DNA from: Treponema peruense
GTDB taxonomy: Bacteria; Spirochaetota; Spirochaetia; Treponematales; Treponemataceae
DNA length: 64,000 bases
Assembly: GCF_016117655.1 (NCBI RefSeq)
Contig: NZ_CP064936.1
Span: 1,736,001 to 1,800,000 of the forward strand
Reading direction: 5' to 3'
In this document: positions 8,869 to 17,397 of the stretch, in pieces
How positions within the stretch are numbered: the first letter of the stretch is position 1
Layout of the letters: the number at the start of each line of letters is the position of its first letter
The notes under the pieces: model-generated
What the model was told of the DNA's origin: nothing
The model's database searches: none
Seen by the model: only the letters and a program-made list of their open reading frames with translations
Made by a program: the position numbers and the translations under genes

Positions 8869-10875
8869 ATGAAATTCGGATTTTTAAGAACCGCATGTGC
8901 AAGTCCAAAACTTTGTGTAGCAGACTGCACTTCAAATGCGCATGAAATTATAAATTGTGTAAAAAAAGCTTCTGGCGAAGGAATCTCTGTTCTTGTTTTC
9001 CCTGAACTGTGCATCACGGGATACACCTGCGCAGATTTATTCATGCAGGCCACGCTCGAAGAAGCTGCCGTCTGTGCCCTTAAAGAAATATGCGAACACA
9101 CCCGCGATATTCCAGTACTGTTTGCCGTGGGGCTTCCGCTTACTGCAGGCTGTGTCAGGTACAACACGGCCGCAGTCTGTTTTAAAGGAAAAGTTCTTGC
9201 TGTTATTCCAAAGACATACATACCCAACTACTCTGAATTCTACGAGCGCAGATGGTTTACACCTTATGACGGTTACGCCCCTGACAGTATTGAACTTGGC
9301 GGCACTCTCGGAACAGTCCCCTTCGGTACAGACATAATTATACGCGACAAAAGCGATCCTTTGATTTCAATTGCAGCAGAAATATGTGAAGATGCGTGGG
9401 TTCCGCTTTCACCTTCAACAAGACACGCTCTTGCAGGTGCAACAATTATTCTGAACCTTAGCGCAAGCAATGAAGTTGTCGGAAAAGCCGCATACAGAAA
9501 ATCACTTGTGCAGTCCCTTTCGGCAAAAAATATGTGCGCCTACGTTTATGCAGATGCCGGTCATGATGAAAGTACAACAGACATGGTTTTTTCGGGCCAC
9601 AATCTTATTGCACTGAACGGCACTGTCAAAGCAGAATCGCTGCCTTTTTCTGAATGCACGTTTACCGCAGCAGACCTTGACATGGAACGCATACAAAGGG
9701 ACAGGCTCAGAACAACAACCTTTGCACAGAATGCATCGGCAGAGCGCGGCACAAAAGCAGAATACAGATTCATTGATATCTGTCTTGAAGACAATATTTT
9801 CTCAAAGGACACCGGCGCCAGAATTTCCGGCGGAACAGATCCGCATCCGTTTGTTCCTGATTCTGCAGAAAAAAGACAGGAGCGTTGTCTTGAAGTCGTT
9901 GAAATGCAGGCAGAAGGACTTGCAAAAAGACTGCGCCATATTCACGCAAAAAGTGCTGTTGTAGGACTGAGCGGCGGACTCGATTCCACACTTGCCCTTC
10001 TTATAACCGCGCGGGCCTTTGACAAATGCGGCATAGACAGAAGCGGAATTCTCGCGGTAACAATGCCTGCGTTCGGAACAACCGGCAGAACCTACAGAAA
10101 TGCCTGCTCACTTGCCGTAAAAACCGGCGCGACGCTTAAGGAAATAGACATAAAGGAGTCGGTAAAAAAACACTTTGATGATATAGGCCAGGATGAAAGT
10201 GTTCACGACATAACATATGAAAACTCACAGGCTCGCGAAAGAACGCAGATTCTGATGGATCTTGCAAACATGACCGGCGCAATTGTAATAGGAACAGGAG
10301 ACTTGAGCGAACTGGCACTGGGCTGGTGTACTTACAACGGAGACCAGATGTCAATGTACGGAGTAAATTCAAGCATTCCGAAAACCCTTGTAAGACACCT
10401 GGTTACATGGTTTGCCGAATGTGCACAAAATAAAGGCGACATACAGCTTTCAGAAATTTTAAAAGACATTCTTGACACACCCGTAAGCCCCGAACTTCTG
10501 CCGCCCGACGGAAGTGACATAAGCCAGAGGACAGAAGAAATTGTGGGTCCTTACGAACTTCATGACTTTTTCCTTTACTATGTACTCAGATGGGGCTTTT
10601 CCCCAGAAAAAATATATTTTCTTGCTTGCGATGCACTTCTTGGAAAAAAAGCAGACGGAACAGGAACAGCATACACAAAAGAAATTATCCTTAAATGGAT
10701 GCGCTCGTTTTACAAAAGATTTTTCTCGCAACAATTCAAAAGAAGTTGTATGCCTGACGGAGCCAAAGTCGGAACAGTAAACCTTTCACCGCGCGGTGAC
10801 TGGAGAATGCCGAGTGATGCAGTCTGTTCAGAATGGCTTTTGCGACTCGATTCAATAGGAACAACAAAATGCTAA
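8869..10875 (+). CDS. nadE: Glutamine-dependent NAD+ synthetase
   Basis: Performs the last step of NAD biosynthesis: deamido-NAD + ATP + glutamine to NAD. The 668-residue protein has an N-terminal nitrilase-type glutaminase domain with the Glu-Lys-Cys triad readable as Glu46 (VFPELCITGY), Lys115 (VIPKTYIPNYSEFYERR) and Cys173 (AAEICEDAWVP). A C-terminal ATP-pyrophosphatase synthetase domain carries SGGLDST (368-374) and GTGDLSELALGWCTYNGDQM. The ATG at 8869 matches the domain start; longer upstream frames are low-complexity. There is no Shine-Dalgarno sequence, in line with the promoter lying directly ahead. The stop overlaps the next start (ATGCTAA), so nadE and rlmJ are coupled. Confidence 0.95.
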   Translation: MKFGFLRTACASPKLCVADCTSNAHEIINCVKKASGEGISVLVFPELCITGYTCADLFMQATLEEAAVCALKEICEHTRDIPVLFAVGLPLTAGCVRYNTAAVCFKGKVLAVIPKTYIPNYSEFYERRWFTPYDGYAPDSIELGGTLGTVPFGTDIIIRDKSDPLISIAAEICEDAWVPLSPSTRHALAGATIILNLSASNEVVGKAAYRKSLVQSLSAKNMCAYVYADAGHDESTTDMVFSGHNLIALNGTVKAESLPFSECTFTAADLDMERIQRDRLRTTTFAQNASAERGTKAEYRFIDICLEDNIFSKDTGARISGGTDPHPFVPDSAEKRQERCLEVVEMQAEGLAKRLRHIHAKSAVVGLSGGLDSTLALLITARAFDKCGIDRSGILAVTMPAFGTTGRTYRNACSLAVKTGATLKEIDIKESVKKHFDDIGQDESVHDITYENSQARERTQILMDLANMTGAIVIGTGDLSELALGWCTYNGDQMSMYGVNSSIPKTLVRHLVTWFAECAQNKGDIQLSEILKDILDTPVSPELLPPDGSDISQRTEEIVGPYELHDFFLYYVLRWGFSPEKIYFLACDALLGKKADGTGTAYTKEIILKWMRSFYKRFFSQQFKRSCMPDGAKVGTVNLSPRGDWRMPSDAVCSEWLLRLDSIGTTKC

Positions 10876-11741
10876 GTTACCAGCACGAATATCACGCCGG
10901 GAATCACGCAGATATACTCAAGCATATCTGCCTCTGCCTGATTCTTGAAAATCTTACAAAAAAAGAAAAGCCTTTCACGGTAATAGACACCCACGCAGGA
11001 GCTGGAAGATTTGATCTGAATGACGAACGTCTTCTAAAAACGGGAGAAGCACACGAAGGAATAGAAAAATTATTTACTGCGTGCAACAGCAAAACAGATG
11101 CTCTTCCACACGGACTTTCGCTCTATTTGAAAACAGAAGGCGAATATCTCAAAAACAATATTTATGCCGGCAGTCCTGAACTTGAAAGATATTTTATGCG
11201 CAGGGGAGATACCCTTCATCTTATAGAAAAACATCCTGCTTCTCTGGCTTCACTCTCTGACAGTATAAAGCTCTCTGTTCCGGCAGAAAAAAAGTCAGGT
11301 TTCTGTACAGTAAAAGTACATGACGCAGACAGTTACACTACCCTAAACGCTCTTGTTCCGCCACTGGTAAAAAGAGGGCTCATAATCTGTGACCCCAGTT
11401 ACGAAGACGCATCTGACTACAAAAGTGTAACGGCTGCTTTGGAAAATGCAAGAAAAAAATGGAACACGGCAATCATAGTTTTATGGTACCCGCTTTTGGA
11501 AAGAAGAAAAAATGAAACTGCACAGATGCTGTCTGCCCTCGAAATTTTCGGCAAAACCGGAACAAACCCATGCGAAAGCTTCAGGTGCGAACTCGAAGTA
11601 AAAGATCCTGCTGCGATGAGGGAAGAAAACGGGGCACATCTTTACGGAAGCGGAATATTTGTAATGAACCCGCCGTGGCATCTAGAAGAAGATATGCGCG
11701 AAGTTTCTGATTATCTTAAAAAAAAGCTGATCGACTTCTGA
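10869..11741 (+). CDS. rlmJ: 23S rRNA (adenine(2030)-N6)-methyltransferase
   Basis: RlmJ methylates N6 of A2030 in 23S rRNA using S-adenosylmethionine. The 290-residue frame opens with the conserved MLSYQHEYHAGNHADILKHI, then the SAM-binding VIDTHAGAGRFDL and the catalytic DPSYED (DPPY-type in N6-adenine methyltransferases, Ser replacing the second Pro), followed by WYPLLERR. The ATG at 10869 overlaps the nadE stop by seven bases, so translation is probably coupled; the longer upstream frame lies wholly inside nadE. It ends three bases from the convergent radical SAM gene. Confidence 0.92.
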   Translation: MLSYQHEYHAGNHADILKHICLCLILENLTKKEKPFTVIDTHAGAGRFDLNDERLLKTGEAHEGIEKLFTACNSKTDALPHGLSLYLKTEGEYLKNNIYAGSPELERYFMRRGDTLHLIEKHPASLASLSDSIKLSVPAEKKSGFCTVKVHDADSYTTLNALVPPLVKRGLIICDPSYEDASDYKSVTAALENARKKWNTAIIVLWYPLLERRKNETAQMLSALEIFGKTGTNPCESFRCELEVKDPAAMREENGAHLYGSGIFVMNPPWHLEEDMREVSDYLKKKLIDF

Positions 11742-11744
11742 TTT

Positions 11745-13499
11745 CTAGTGGCCCAGAATTTTCCAGTCAGGACCGTTTTTACTTACAAAAACTTTGGTTC
11801 TGTTTGCAAACTTTCCGGCATTTTTCGCAAAAAAATCCAAATCTGCAGCATAACCGCTCATAAGATCATCAGGATGATAATGAAGCTGAACAACAGATTC
11901 TGTACCTGTCGCTGTTGCTTCACCGAGGGCACCGTTAAGTACAATCAAATCTTCTGCAACCGAAACAAGTCTGTTCAAATTGCGCGAAGCATATTTGTTT
12001 CTTACAAAACAAAGCTGAAGTTCCCGCGCTTTTTGAGAAGAACAACATGTCTGTACAGAATGTGTTTCCAAATACTGCGCAAATTCCCTTAAAAAAGTAG
12101 AAGGCTTTTGCCTTAACGGTTTTAGCACAGAAAGAAACCATGGAACCGCACGGCCAGAGTTATAGAAAATATCTTCAGCTTCAGAAAGTTTTTTTGCAGC
12201 CGCAAGATCTTTTGCAGAAAAAGAAGTACTTTCCACAACATGGTAAGGAGGACAAGCCATCCATGTAAGTCCTAGACTTTGTGCCGTTTCGTACAAATCT
12301 GTTCCAGGAAGAACACTCAGGCAGAATAGTTCAAGATTGTTGGGGTACAATGAAAGTGCAAAATCCAGGCTCGCACAGAATCCCTGAAGAGTGTCCCCCG
12401 GAAGTCCATAAATAAGATCAAAGCCGAATACAGCACCGCTTTTGTTAAGGAAGCCGATATTTTTTTCAAAGACCTTTTTGTCAAAAGACCTGTTTACATT
12501 TTTCAAAACAGATGCATCTGCGCTCTGCAACCCGAACTGAAGACTGCAGTTTACTGACGCAAAAGCCGCTGCCAGTTCCCTATCTATAAATTCTGCGCGT
12601 GCCTCAAAATAGAAAAATGTATCAGGCGCAATTGTTTTTATAAGAGACAGCATTTCAAGCGCACGTTTTTTTGAAGCATTGTATGTCGGATCAAGGACAA
12701 AAACCTGCGGAACCTTATAACTGCTGAAAAGCCTCAGTTCTTTTTCAAGCCGTTCTAAAGGAAAATACTGTATTTTCTGTTCGCCCTTACTTTCATAGCA
12801 GTAGGAGCATTTGAAAGGACAGCCGCGTGCAAGTTCCCAAAGCACACCGCCGTATTTCTGCGGATTCAGTGTTCCGTCGAGCCAGGGAGAAGAAATTTCC
12901 TGAAGATCCAGAACAGCGGAACGCGGCAAAGGTAGCAGAGTGGCAGGATGTCCGTTCAGACCAAGCAGACGTGCATCTTCATTCCTGTTGCCATCATTTT
13001 TTAAAGGAGCATATACACCGGGAATTTTTGTAAACAAAGAGTCGGTTATCAAAATATTTTCTTTTTCATAAAGAGAGCGCAAAAGAAGTGGAACCGTTTT
13101 TTCGCCCCACCCCGAAACAGCATAATCAAATTCTGTAAAAGAGGCGGGATTTGCAGTAACTTCGGGTCCGCCTGCTATACATATTAAGCCGGGAAAATTC
13201 TTTTTTAACAGAGCGCAAACCGTCTCCAGCAAAGTTCTGTTCCAGACATAAATGCTGAAGCAGACGGCAAACAAATCTTTGTTTTCTGAAATAATTTTTT
13301 CTGAAACACTTCGGGCTGACTCAGATAAAGTTTTTCCTTTTTTCTGGAAATCTTCAATGGAAAAATCAAGAAGAGAAAAATTCAAAGTGTCATTAAAAAA
13401 TGAAGTGCTTTTTAAAGCAGAAACTATGCATGCGGCTCCCAAAGGAACTGCCTGTGGGGACGTTTCCACAAGAGCCGCAACACAAAGAACTGTCTTCAT
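11745..13499 (-). CDS. B12-binding-type radical SAM protein
   Basis: A 584-residue protein with the architecture of cobalamin-dependent radical SAM enzymes. Residues 1-150 resemble a Rossmann-like B12-binding domain (VPLGAACIVSALK, LICIAGGPEVTANP, YAVSGWGEKTVP). The radical SAM barrel starts at GCPFKCSYCYE with the 4Fe-4S cysteines Cys227, Cys231 and Cys234, and continues with LQFGLQSAD and FDLIYGLPGDT. The last 130 residues are of unknown fold, as in several subfamilies of unassigned function. No DxHxxG cobalamin motif is evident, so base-off B12 binding is uncertain. The start lies nine bases after the fusA-like stop, so the two form one operon. Substrate unknown. Confidence 0.83.
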   Translation of the reverse strand: MKTVLCVAALVETSPQAVPLGAACIVSALKSTSFFNDTLNFSLLDFSIEDFQKKGKTLSESARSVSEKIISENKDLFAVCFSIYVWNRTLLETVCALLKKNFPGLICIAGGPEVTANPASFTEFDYAVSGWGEKTVPLLLRSLYEKENILITDSLFTKIPGVYAPLKNDGNRNEDARLLGLNGHPATLLPLPRSAVLDLQEISSPWLDGTLNPQKYGGVLWELARGCPFKCSYCYESKGEQKIQYFPLERLEKELRLFSSYKVPQVFVLDPTYNASKKRALEMLSLIKTIAPDTFFYFEARAEFIDRELAAAFASVNCSLQFGLQSADASVLKNVNRSFDKKVFEKNIGFLNKSGAVFGFDLIYGLPGDTLQGFCASLDFALSLYPNNLELFCLSVLPGTDLYETAQSLGLTWMACPPYHVVESTSFSAKDLAAAKKLSEAEDIFYNSGRAVPWFLSVLKPLRQKPSTFLREFAQYLETHSVQTCCSSQKARELQLCFVRNKYASRNLNRLVSVAEDLIVLNGALGEATATGTESVVQLHYHPDDLMSGYAADLDFFAKNAGKFANRTKVFVSKNGPDWKILGH

Positions 13500-13508
13500 A
13501 CCGATATA

Positions 13509-15542
13509 TCAGCTTTTTTTCTGGAAGTGGCTGAATGTCATTCCAAAACTTGCGCGTCCCTGGGTTACAGAACGAAGGTTTGTAGAAAAACCAAACATCT
13601 TTGCCATCGGGGCCTGTGCATGAATTATATTTCCGCCGGATTTTTCTTCCATGCTGCTGATTATTCCGCCGCGCTGTGTAATCTGGCTCATTGCATCACC
13701 GACAAATTCTGTAGGACTTTCAATGTCAACTTCCATAACAGGTTCCAGCATTTCTGGAGAAGCCAGGTTGCACACTTTGTCAAAAGCTTCGGCGGCGGCG
13801 GCTTCAAAAGCGAAGGTTGTAGAAGTAAGTTCGTCATAATTAATAGCGGTAAGCGTAATGCCGATGTCTGTACAAGGATAGCCATATTTGATTCCTGAAG
13901 CAAAACAGTTGTTGATGCACTGCTCTATTGAATCAAAAATCTCATGCGGAACATTATTGTCGCGCACACTGCAGGAATACAGGTTACCTTCGCCTGTTCC
14001 GCGAGGTTCAACATGAAGAGTAAGACCTGCGGTATTTTCCTTTCCTGCAATAACGCGGCTGTAGCTTTCAGAATAGTCTGCAGAAGAAGTAACAGATTCC
14101 CTGTAAGTAACCTGAGGAGCACCTACACGGCACTGAACCTTATAGTCATCGCGGATTCTTGTTACAAGAACGTCAAGGTGAAGTTCGCCCATTCCGCTTA
14201 TAACAAGCTGTCCTGTTTCTTCATCGTCGCGGTGTGTAAAGGTCGGGTCTTCCCTGCTCAGAATATCAAGTGTTTCCTGAAGCTTATCGCGGTCACTCAT
14301 AGTTTCGGGCTCGATTGCAACAGAAATAACAGGTTCCGGGAATTTTACTGTTTCAAGAAGAACAGGTTTTCCTTCGCTTCCCAAAGTGTCACCGGTCTGG
14401 GCCAGCTTTAGTCCTACAAAAACCGCTATATCACCGGCACTGATGCTGTCTATCTGATCCATTCTGTTGGCATTGACGCGAAGAATTCTGTTTACCCGCT
14501 CGCGCTTCTTTTTTGTTGCATTGTATATCTGTGTTCCTGTAGAAATTTTACCGGAATACATTCTTACATAACAGAGAATTCCTGCTTCACGGTCATACTG
14601 AATCTTGAATACAAGCCCCAGCGGCATTGGAGAATTGGGATCGCATTTAACAAGAACTTTTTCTTCTGTATCTTTCTTAAAATGAATTCCTTCTGCAGGA
14701 GGAACTTCGTCAGGAGCCGGAAGATAGTCGATTACTGCATCGATTAGCGGCTGGACACCCTGGTTGTGGCGGCTTGAACCGCAAAGGAATGGAACAAGTG
14801 TTCGTGCTATAGTTGCCTTTCTTATGGCTGCAACCAGCTGTTCAACGGTAATTTCCTTTCCTTCAAGGTACAGTTCACCAAGCTCATCATCATTTGAAGC
14901 AACTGTATCTATAAGTTTTTCATGCCATTCCTGAGCTGCTGCCAGATTTTCTTCTTTTATGTCAGTTACTGTAAATTTTTCGCCTTCTGACTCTGCGTCC
15001 CAGTGAATTTCTTTCATTCTCAGAAGATCCACTACGCCGTCAAAATCCTGTCCCTGACCAAGAGGAATTTCGAGGGCCACAGTCTCACAGCCGAACTTTT
15101 CGTGAACATCATTCATTGCGCCAAAAAAGTCAGCACCAACTCTGTCCATTTTGTTGACAAAGCAGATTCTTGGAACATTGAATTCGTCGGCCTGCTTCCA
15201 TACAGTTTCTGTCTGGGGTTGAACCCAGCCGACAGCACAAATTACGGCCACGGCTCCGTCAAGAACACGAAGGGAGCGTTCTACTTCGGCTGTAAAATCG
15301 ACATGCCCCGGAGTATCAATTATGTTAATCTGATATCCTTTCCACTGGGTTGTGATGGCTGCAGAACCGATTGTGATTCCGCGTTCCTGCTCCTGCTTCA
15401 TAAAATCCATTGTTGCAGCGCCGTCATCTATCTCACCTATCTTGTGAATTTTTCCGCTGTAGAAAAGGATTCTTTCTGTAGTAGTTGTTTTTCCGGCATC
15501 GATATGCGCCATAATGCCGATGTTTCGCATTTTATCTAACAT
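13509..15542 (-). CDS. fusA: Translation elongation factor G (EF-G paralogue)
   Basis: Ribosomal translocase or recycling GTPase of 677 residues. The G domain is complete: AHIDAGKTT (12-20), switch II DTPGH (76-80) and NKMD (130-133). Domains II-V follow (SRVIAGKENTAGLTLHVEPRGTGEGN; YDELTSTTFAFEAAAAEAF; domain V with TQRGGIISSMEEKSGGN). No str-operon genes (rpsL, rpsG, tuf) are nearby, and details such as ERGITIGSAAIT and CGSSRHNQGVQPL differ from canonical EF-G, so this may be one of the two spirochaetal EF-G forms related to mitochondrial EF-G1/EF-G2. The ATG has AGGA eight bases upstream. The tRNA-Val gene lies 38 bases upstream. Confidence 0.92.
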   Translation of the reverse strand: MLDKMRNIGIMAHIDAGKTTTTERILFYSGKIHKIGEIDDGAATMDFMKQEQERGITIGSAAITTQWKGYQINIIDTPGHVDFTAEVERSLRVLDGAVAVICAVGWVQPQTETVWKQADEFNVPRICFVNKMDRVGADFFGAMNDVHEKFGCETVALEIPLGQGQDFDGVVDLLRMKEIHWDAESEGEKFTVTDIKEENLAAAQEWHEKLIDTVASNDDELGELYLEGKEITVEQLVAAIRKATIARTLVPFLCGSSRHNQGVQPLIDAVIDYLPAPDEVPPAEGIHFKKDTEEKVLVKCDPNSPMPLGLVFKIQYDREAGILCYVRMYSGKISTGTQIYNATKKKRERVNRILRVNANRMDQIDSISAGDIAVFVGLKLAQTGDTLGSEGKPVLLETVKFPEPVISVAIEPETMSDRDKLQETLDILSREDPTFTHRDDEETGQLVISGMGELHLDVLVTRIRDDYKVQCRVGAPQVTYRESVTSSADYSESYSRVIAGKENTAGLTLHVEPRGTGEGNLYSCSVRDNNVPHEIFDSIEQCINNCFASGIKYGYPCTDIGITLTAINYDELTSTTFAFEAAAAEAFDKVCNLASPEMLEPVMEVDIESPTEFVGDAMSQITQRGGIISSMEEKSGGNIIHAQAPMAKMFGFSTNLRSVTQGRASFGMTFSHFQKKS

Positions 15543-15580
15543 AATTTTGTCCTAAATTGAATCTAAAAGGAGGGAAAATC

Positions 15581-15652
15581 TACGCGATATTGGGTTTGAA
15601 CCAATGACTTCCACCGTGTGAAGGTGGCACTCTACCACTGAGTTAACCGCGC
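15581..15652 (-). tRNA. tRNA-Val (anticodon CAC)
   Basis: The 72-base minus-strand sequence folds into a standard cloverleaf: acceptor GCGCGGT/ATCGCGT (with G1-U72 and one internal G-U pair), D stem ACTC/GAGT, anticodon stem CCACC/GGTGG enclosing TTCACAC (anticodon CAC, reading GUG), T stem ATTGG/CCAAT with loop TTCAAAC, and discriminator A. The 3' CCA is not encoded. It has its own promoter and lies directly upstream of the EF-G gene. Confidence 0.93.
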
Positions 15653-15666
15653 ACAAATGTGCATAT

Positions 15667-15696
15667 ATTTTATTGTAAATATATACCCCCTGTCAA
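15667..15696 (-). promoter_or_regulatory. Promoter of tRNA-Val
   Basis: Minus-strand TTGACA (15696-15691), 18-base spacer, TAAAAT (15672-15667). The -10 box ends 14 bases before the tRNA 5' end. A GGGGG discriminates the spacer start. Confidence 0.7.
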
Positions 15697-15701
15697 TAGG
15701 C

Positions 15702-15726
15702 GCGCCGGCCGCAAACATGTCGGCGC
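15702..15726 (-). terminator. GC-rich hairpin after the 530-residue secreted protein gene
   Basis: GCGCCG (15726-15721) pairs with CGGCGC (15707-15702) ten bases after the stop at 15737. There is no T-run after it, so it may only attenuate read-through into the tRNA promoter. Confidence 0.35.
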
Positions 15727-15736
15727 TGACTGGCGC

Positions 15737-17329
15737 TTATTTGAAGAATTCTGTGGAAATGCCTTTTTTCAAATCTGAACGCGGTTTTGGCTGTTTAATT
15801 TTTCTTGGCTCAGGAATATACTGCTTTTCACACCAGCCTTCTTTTCCGTCTATTGTGCGTATTCTGCAGAGTTTATCTTTTGCATTTGTTTCAAGGACTT
15901 CAACAAAGTCGTTTTCATAAAGCCAGGCAATCGGCTGGCTGGATTTGTCCATTTCTTTTCTTACGGGAATATGCATGTCTTCTATGACTACAATTTTTCT
16001 GTCTGTCATTCCCAGTTCATCCCACCAGACATTTTTTACTTTCTTTATATAATAGTTATCCAGGTCATAGTCCGTAACATAAATGTCACCGTTTTCTGCC
16101 ACAGCAAACGGGAAATTTGCATGCACTGCATTCATGTCATCACGATAATGATATTCATGGGCGAAAGAATATCTCCAAAGATCAGTAAATTCTTTTGATA
16201 TTATGGTTTTATCCCACGGGTTTACGATGATAATCAGTCCATACCCTTTTTCTAATTCCAAAAGCTTTTTTTCTAGTTCAGGGAATTCAGGATCTCTTGG
16301 ACCAATGCGTTTTTCACCAGTATAAATTCTTTGGATTTCATTAATCTTTTCCCAGTCGCGATAGGTCCATTTATCTTTTACAAAATAAAAAAGACCCTTT
16401 GAGTCCATTTTATCATAATTCACCGGATAAGTAGCATATACTTTATATCTATTTTCAAAAACTTTCTGTGCCGCGGAGTCAGTAAAACCAAACGAGTTAT
16501 AATTAATATTGGTCAATCTAATCTCATTTTCATGTAATTCTACATTTCCAATTACAGGGTAATTCCTTAAATACCCTTTTTCATTAAGTTCACCTCTTTT
16601 AAACCCAAACCGTTCGGCGTTTTTATCAAGGAATTCCAGTGTTTCTTCATGCGAATATTTTCCTTTTTGCAGATCATCAAGATCCGTATATGAAAGCTCA
16701 ATTCCAAAACGCCCCCGTCTGGCTGTAAAAAGTTTATTGTCACAGGAATAGATATACTTAGCAAGGATGTCTGGAATTTTATCATTATTATGATAAAGTT
16801 CATTCAGATATGCTTCTTTCTGATCATCAGGAACTTTATTATAAATCTCGTAAGCAGCATCTAGTTCCTCTCTTGAAGCAGCATAAAAACATAAACCGTC
16901 GTGAATAATCTCTGTCAAAGAATCAGGATCAATATCTGTAAATGTATAAATAGCTGGGGTAGGACCGTCAGCAATAAATCTGAACGGACTTATTTTCCTT
17001 ATTGAAAAAGTATTATAATTCCAGGCTCCTTCTTCGGGAGGTTCGTATTCGATTGGAAAAGTCTGCAAATTCTTGTCTATTACAAGTTCATCCGTACTTT
17101 TTGCATGCCCCATCCAAAAGTTTCCGTTCGTACTGTAAACTATAGAAGAATTTGAAGACACAAACAAATCATAAATACCGCCACCACGATTACCATCATA
17201 AGAACCTATCATGACTCCAAAACCATATTTATCAGTTCCTACAACAGTTTGTGGAATGAGCATGGATTCTGAATGTACGTAAAAACCTGCAAATAATGCA
17301 GCCAGTAAAACAAGAATAGTTTTTTTCAT
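15737..17329 (-). CDS. Secreted protein with C-terminal SH3b-like domain, function unknown
   Basis: A 530-residue protein with a signal peptide (MKKTILVLLAALFAGFYVHSES), probably periplasmic or exported. The bulk is hydrophilic with many aromatic residues and no family I recognise. The last about 70 residues (MHIPVRKEMDKSSQPIAWLYENDF...GKEGWCEKQYI) have the pattern of a bacterial SH3 domain, often used to bind cell wall. The ATG at 17329 follows GGGGGA and starts a perfect signal peptide; the longer frame from 17401 is not favoured. Its upstream neighbour, 68 bases away, is a secreted NlpC/P60-like protein, so both may act at the envelope. Confidence 0.7.
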   Translation of the reverse strand: MKKTILVLLAALFAGFYVHSESMLIPQTVVGTDKYGFGVMIGSYDGNRGGGIYDLFVSSNSSIVYSTNGNFWMGHAKSTDELVIDKNLQTFPIEYEPPEEGAWNYNTFSIRKISPFRFIADGPTPAIYTFTDIDPDSLTEIIHDGLCFYAASREELDAAYEIYNKVPDDQKEAYLNELYHNNDKIPDILAKYIYSCDNKLFTARRGRFGIELSYTDLDDLQKGKYSHEETLEFLDKNAERFGFKRGELNEKGYLRNYPVIGNVELHENEIRLTNINYNSFGFTDSAAQKVFENRYKVYATYPVNYDKMDSKGLFYFVKDKWTYRDWEKINEIQRIYTGEKRIGPRDPEFPELEKKLLELEKGYGLIIIVNPWDKTIISKEFTDLWRYSFAHEYHYRDDMNAVHANFPFAVAENGDIYVTDYDLDNYYIKKVKNVWWDELGMTDRKIVVIEDMHIPVRKEMDKSSQPIAWLYENDFVEVLETNAKDKLCRIRTIDGKEGWCEKQYIPEPRKIKQPKPRSDLKKGISTEFFK

Positions 17330-17397
17330 TTTTTTCCCCCGTAAAAAGTGAGAATGTACAATTATATAAAAAAGTTGCACTATTTGTGCAGATTTTA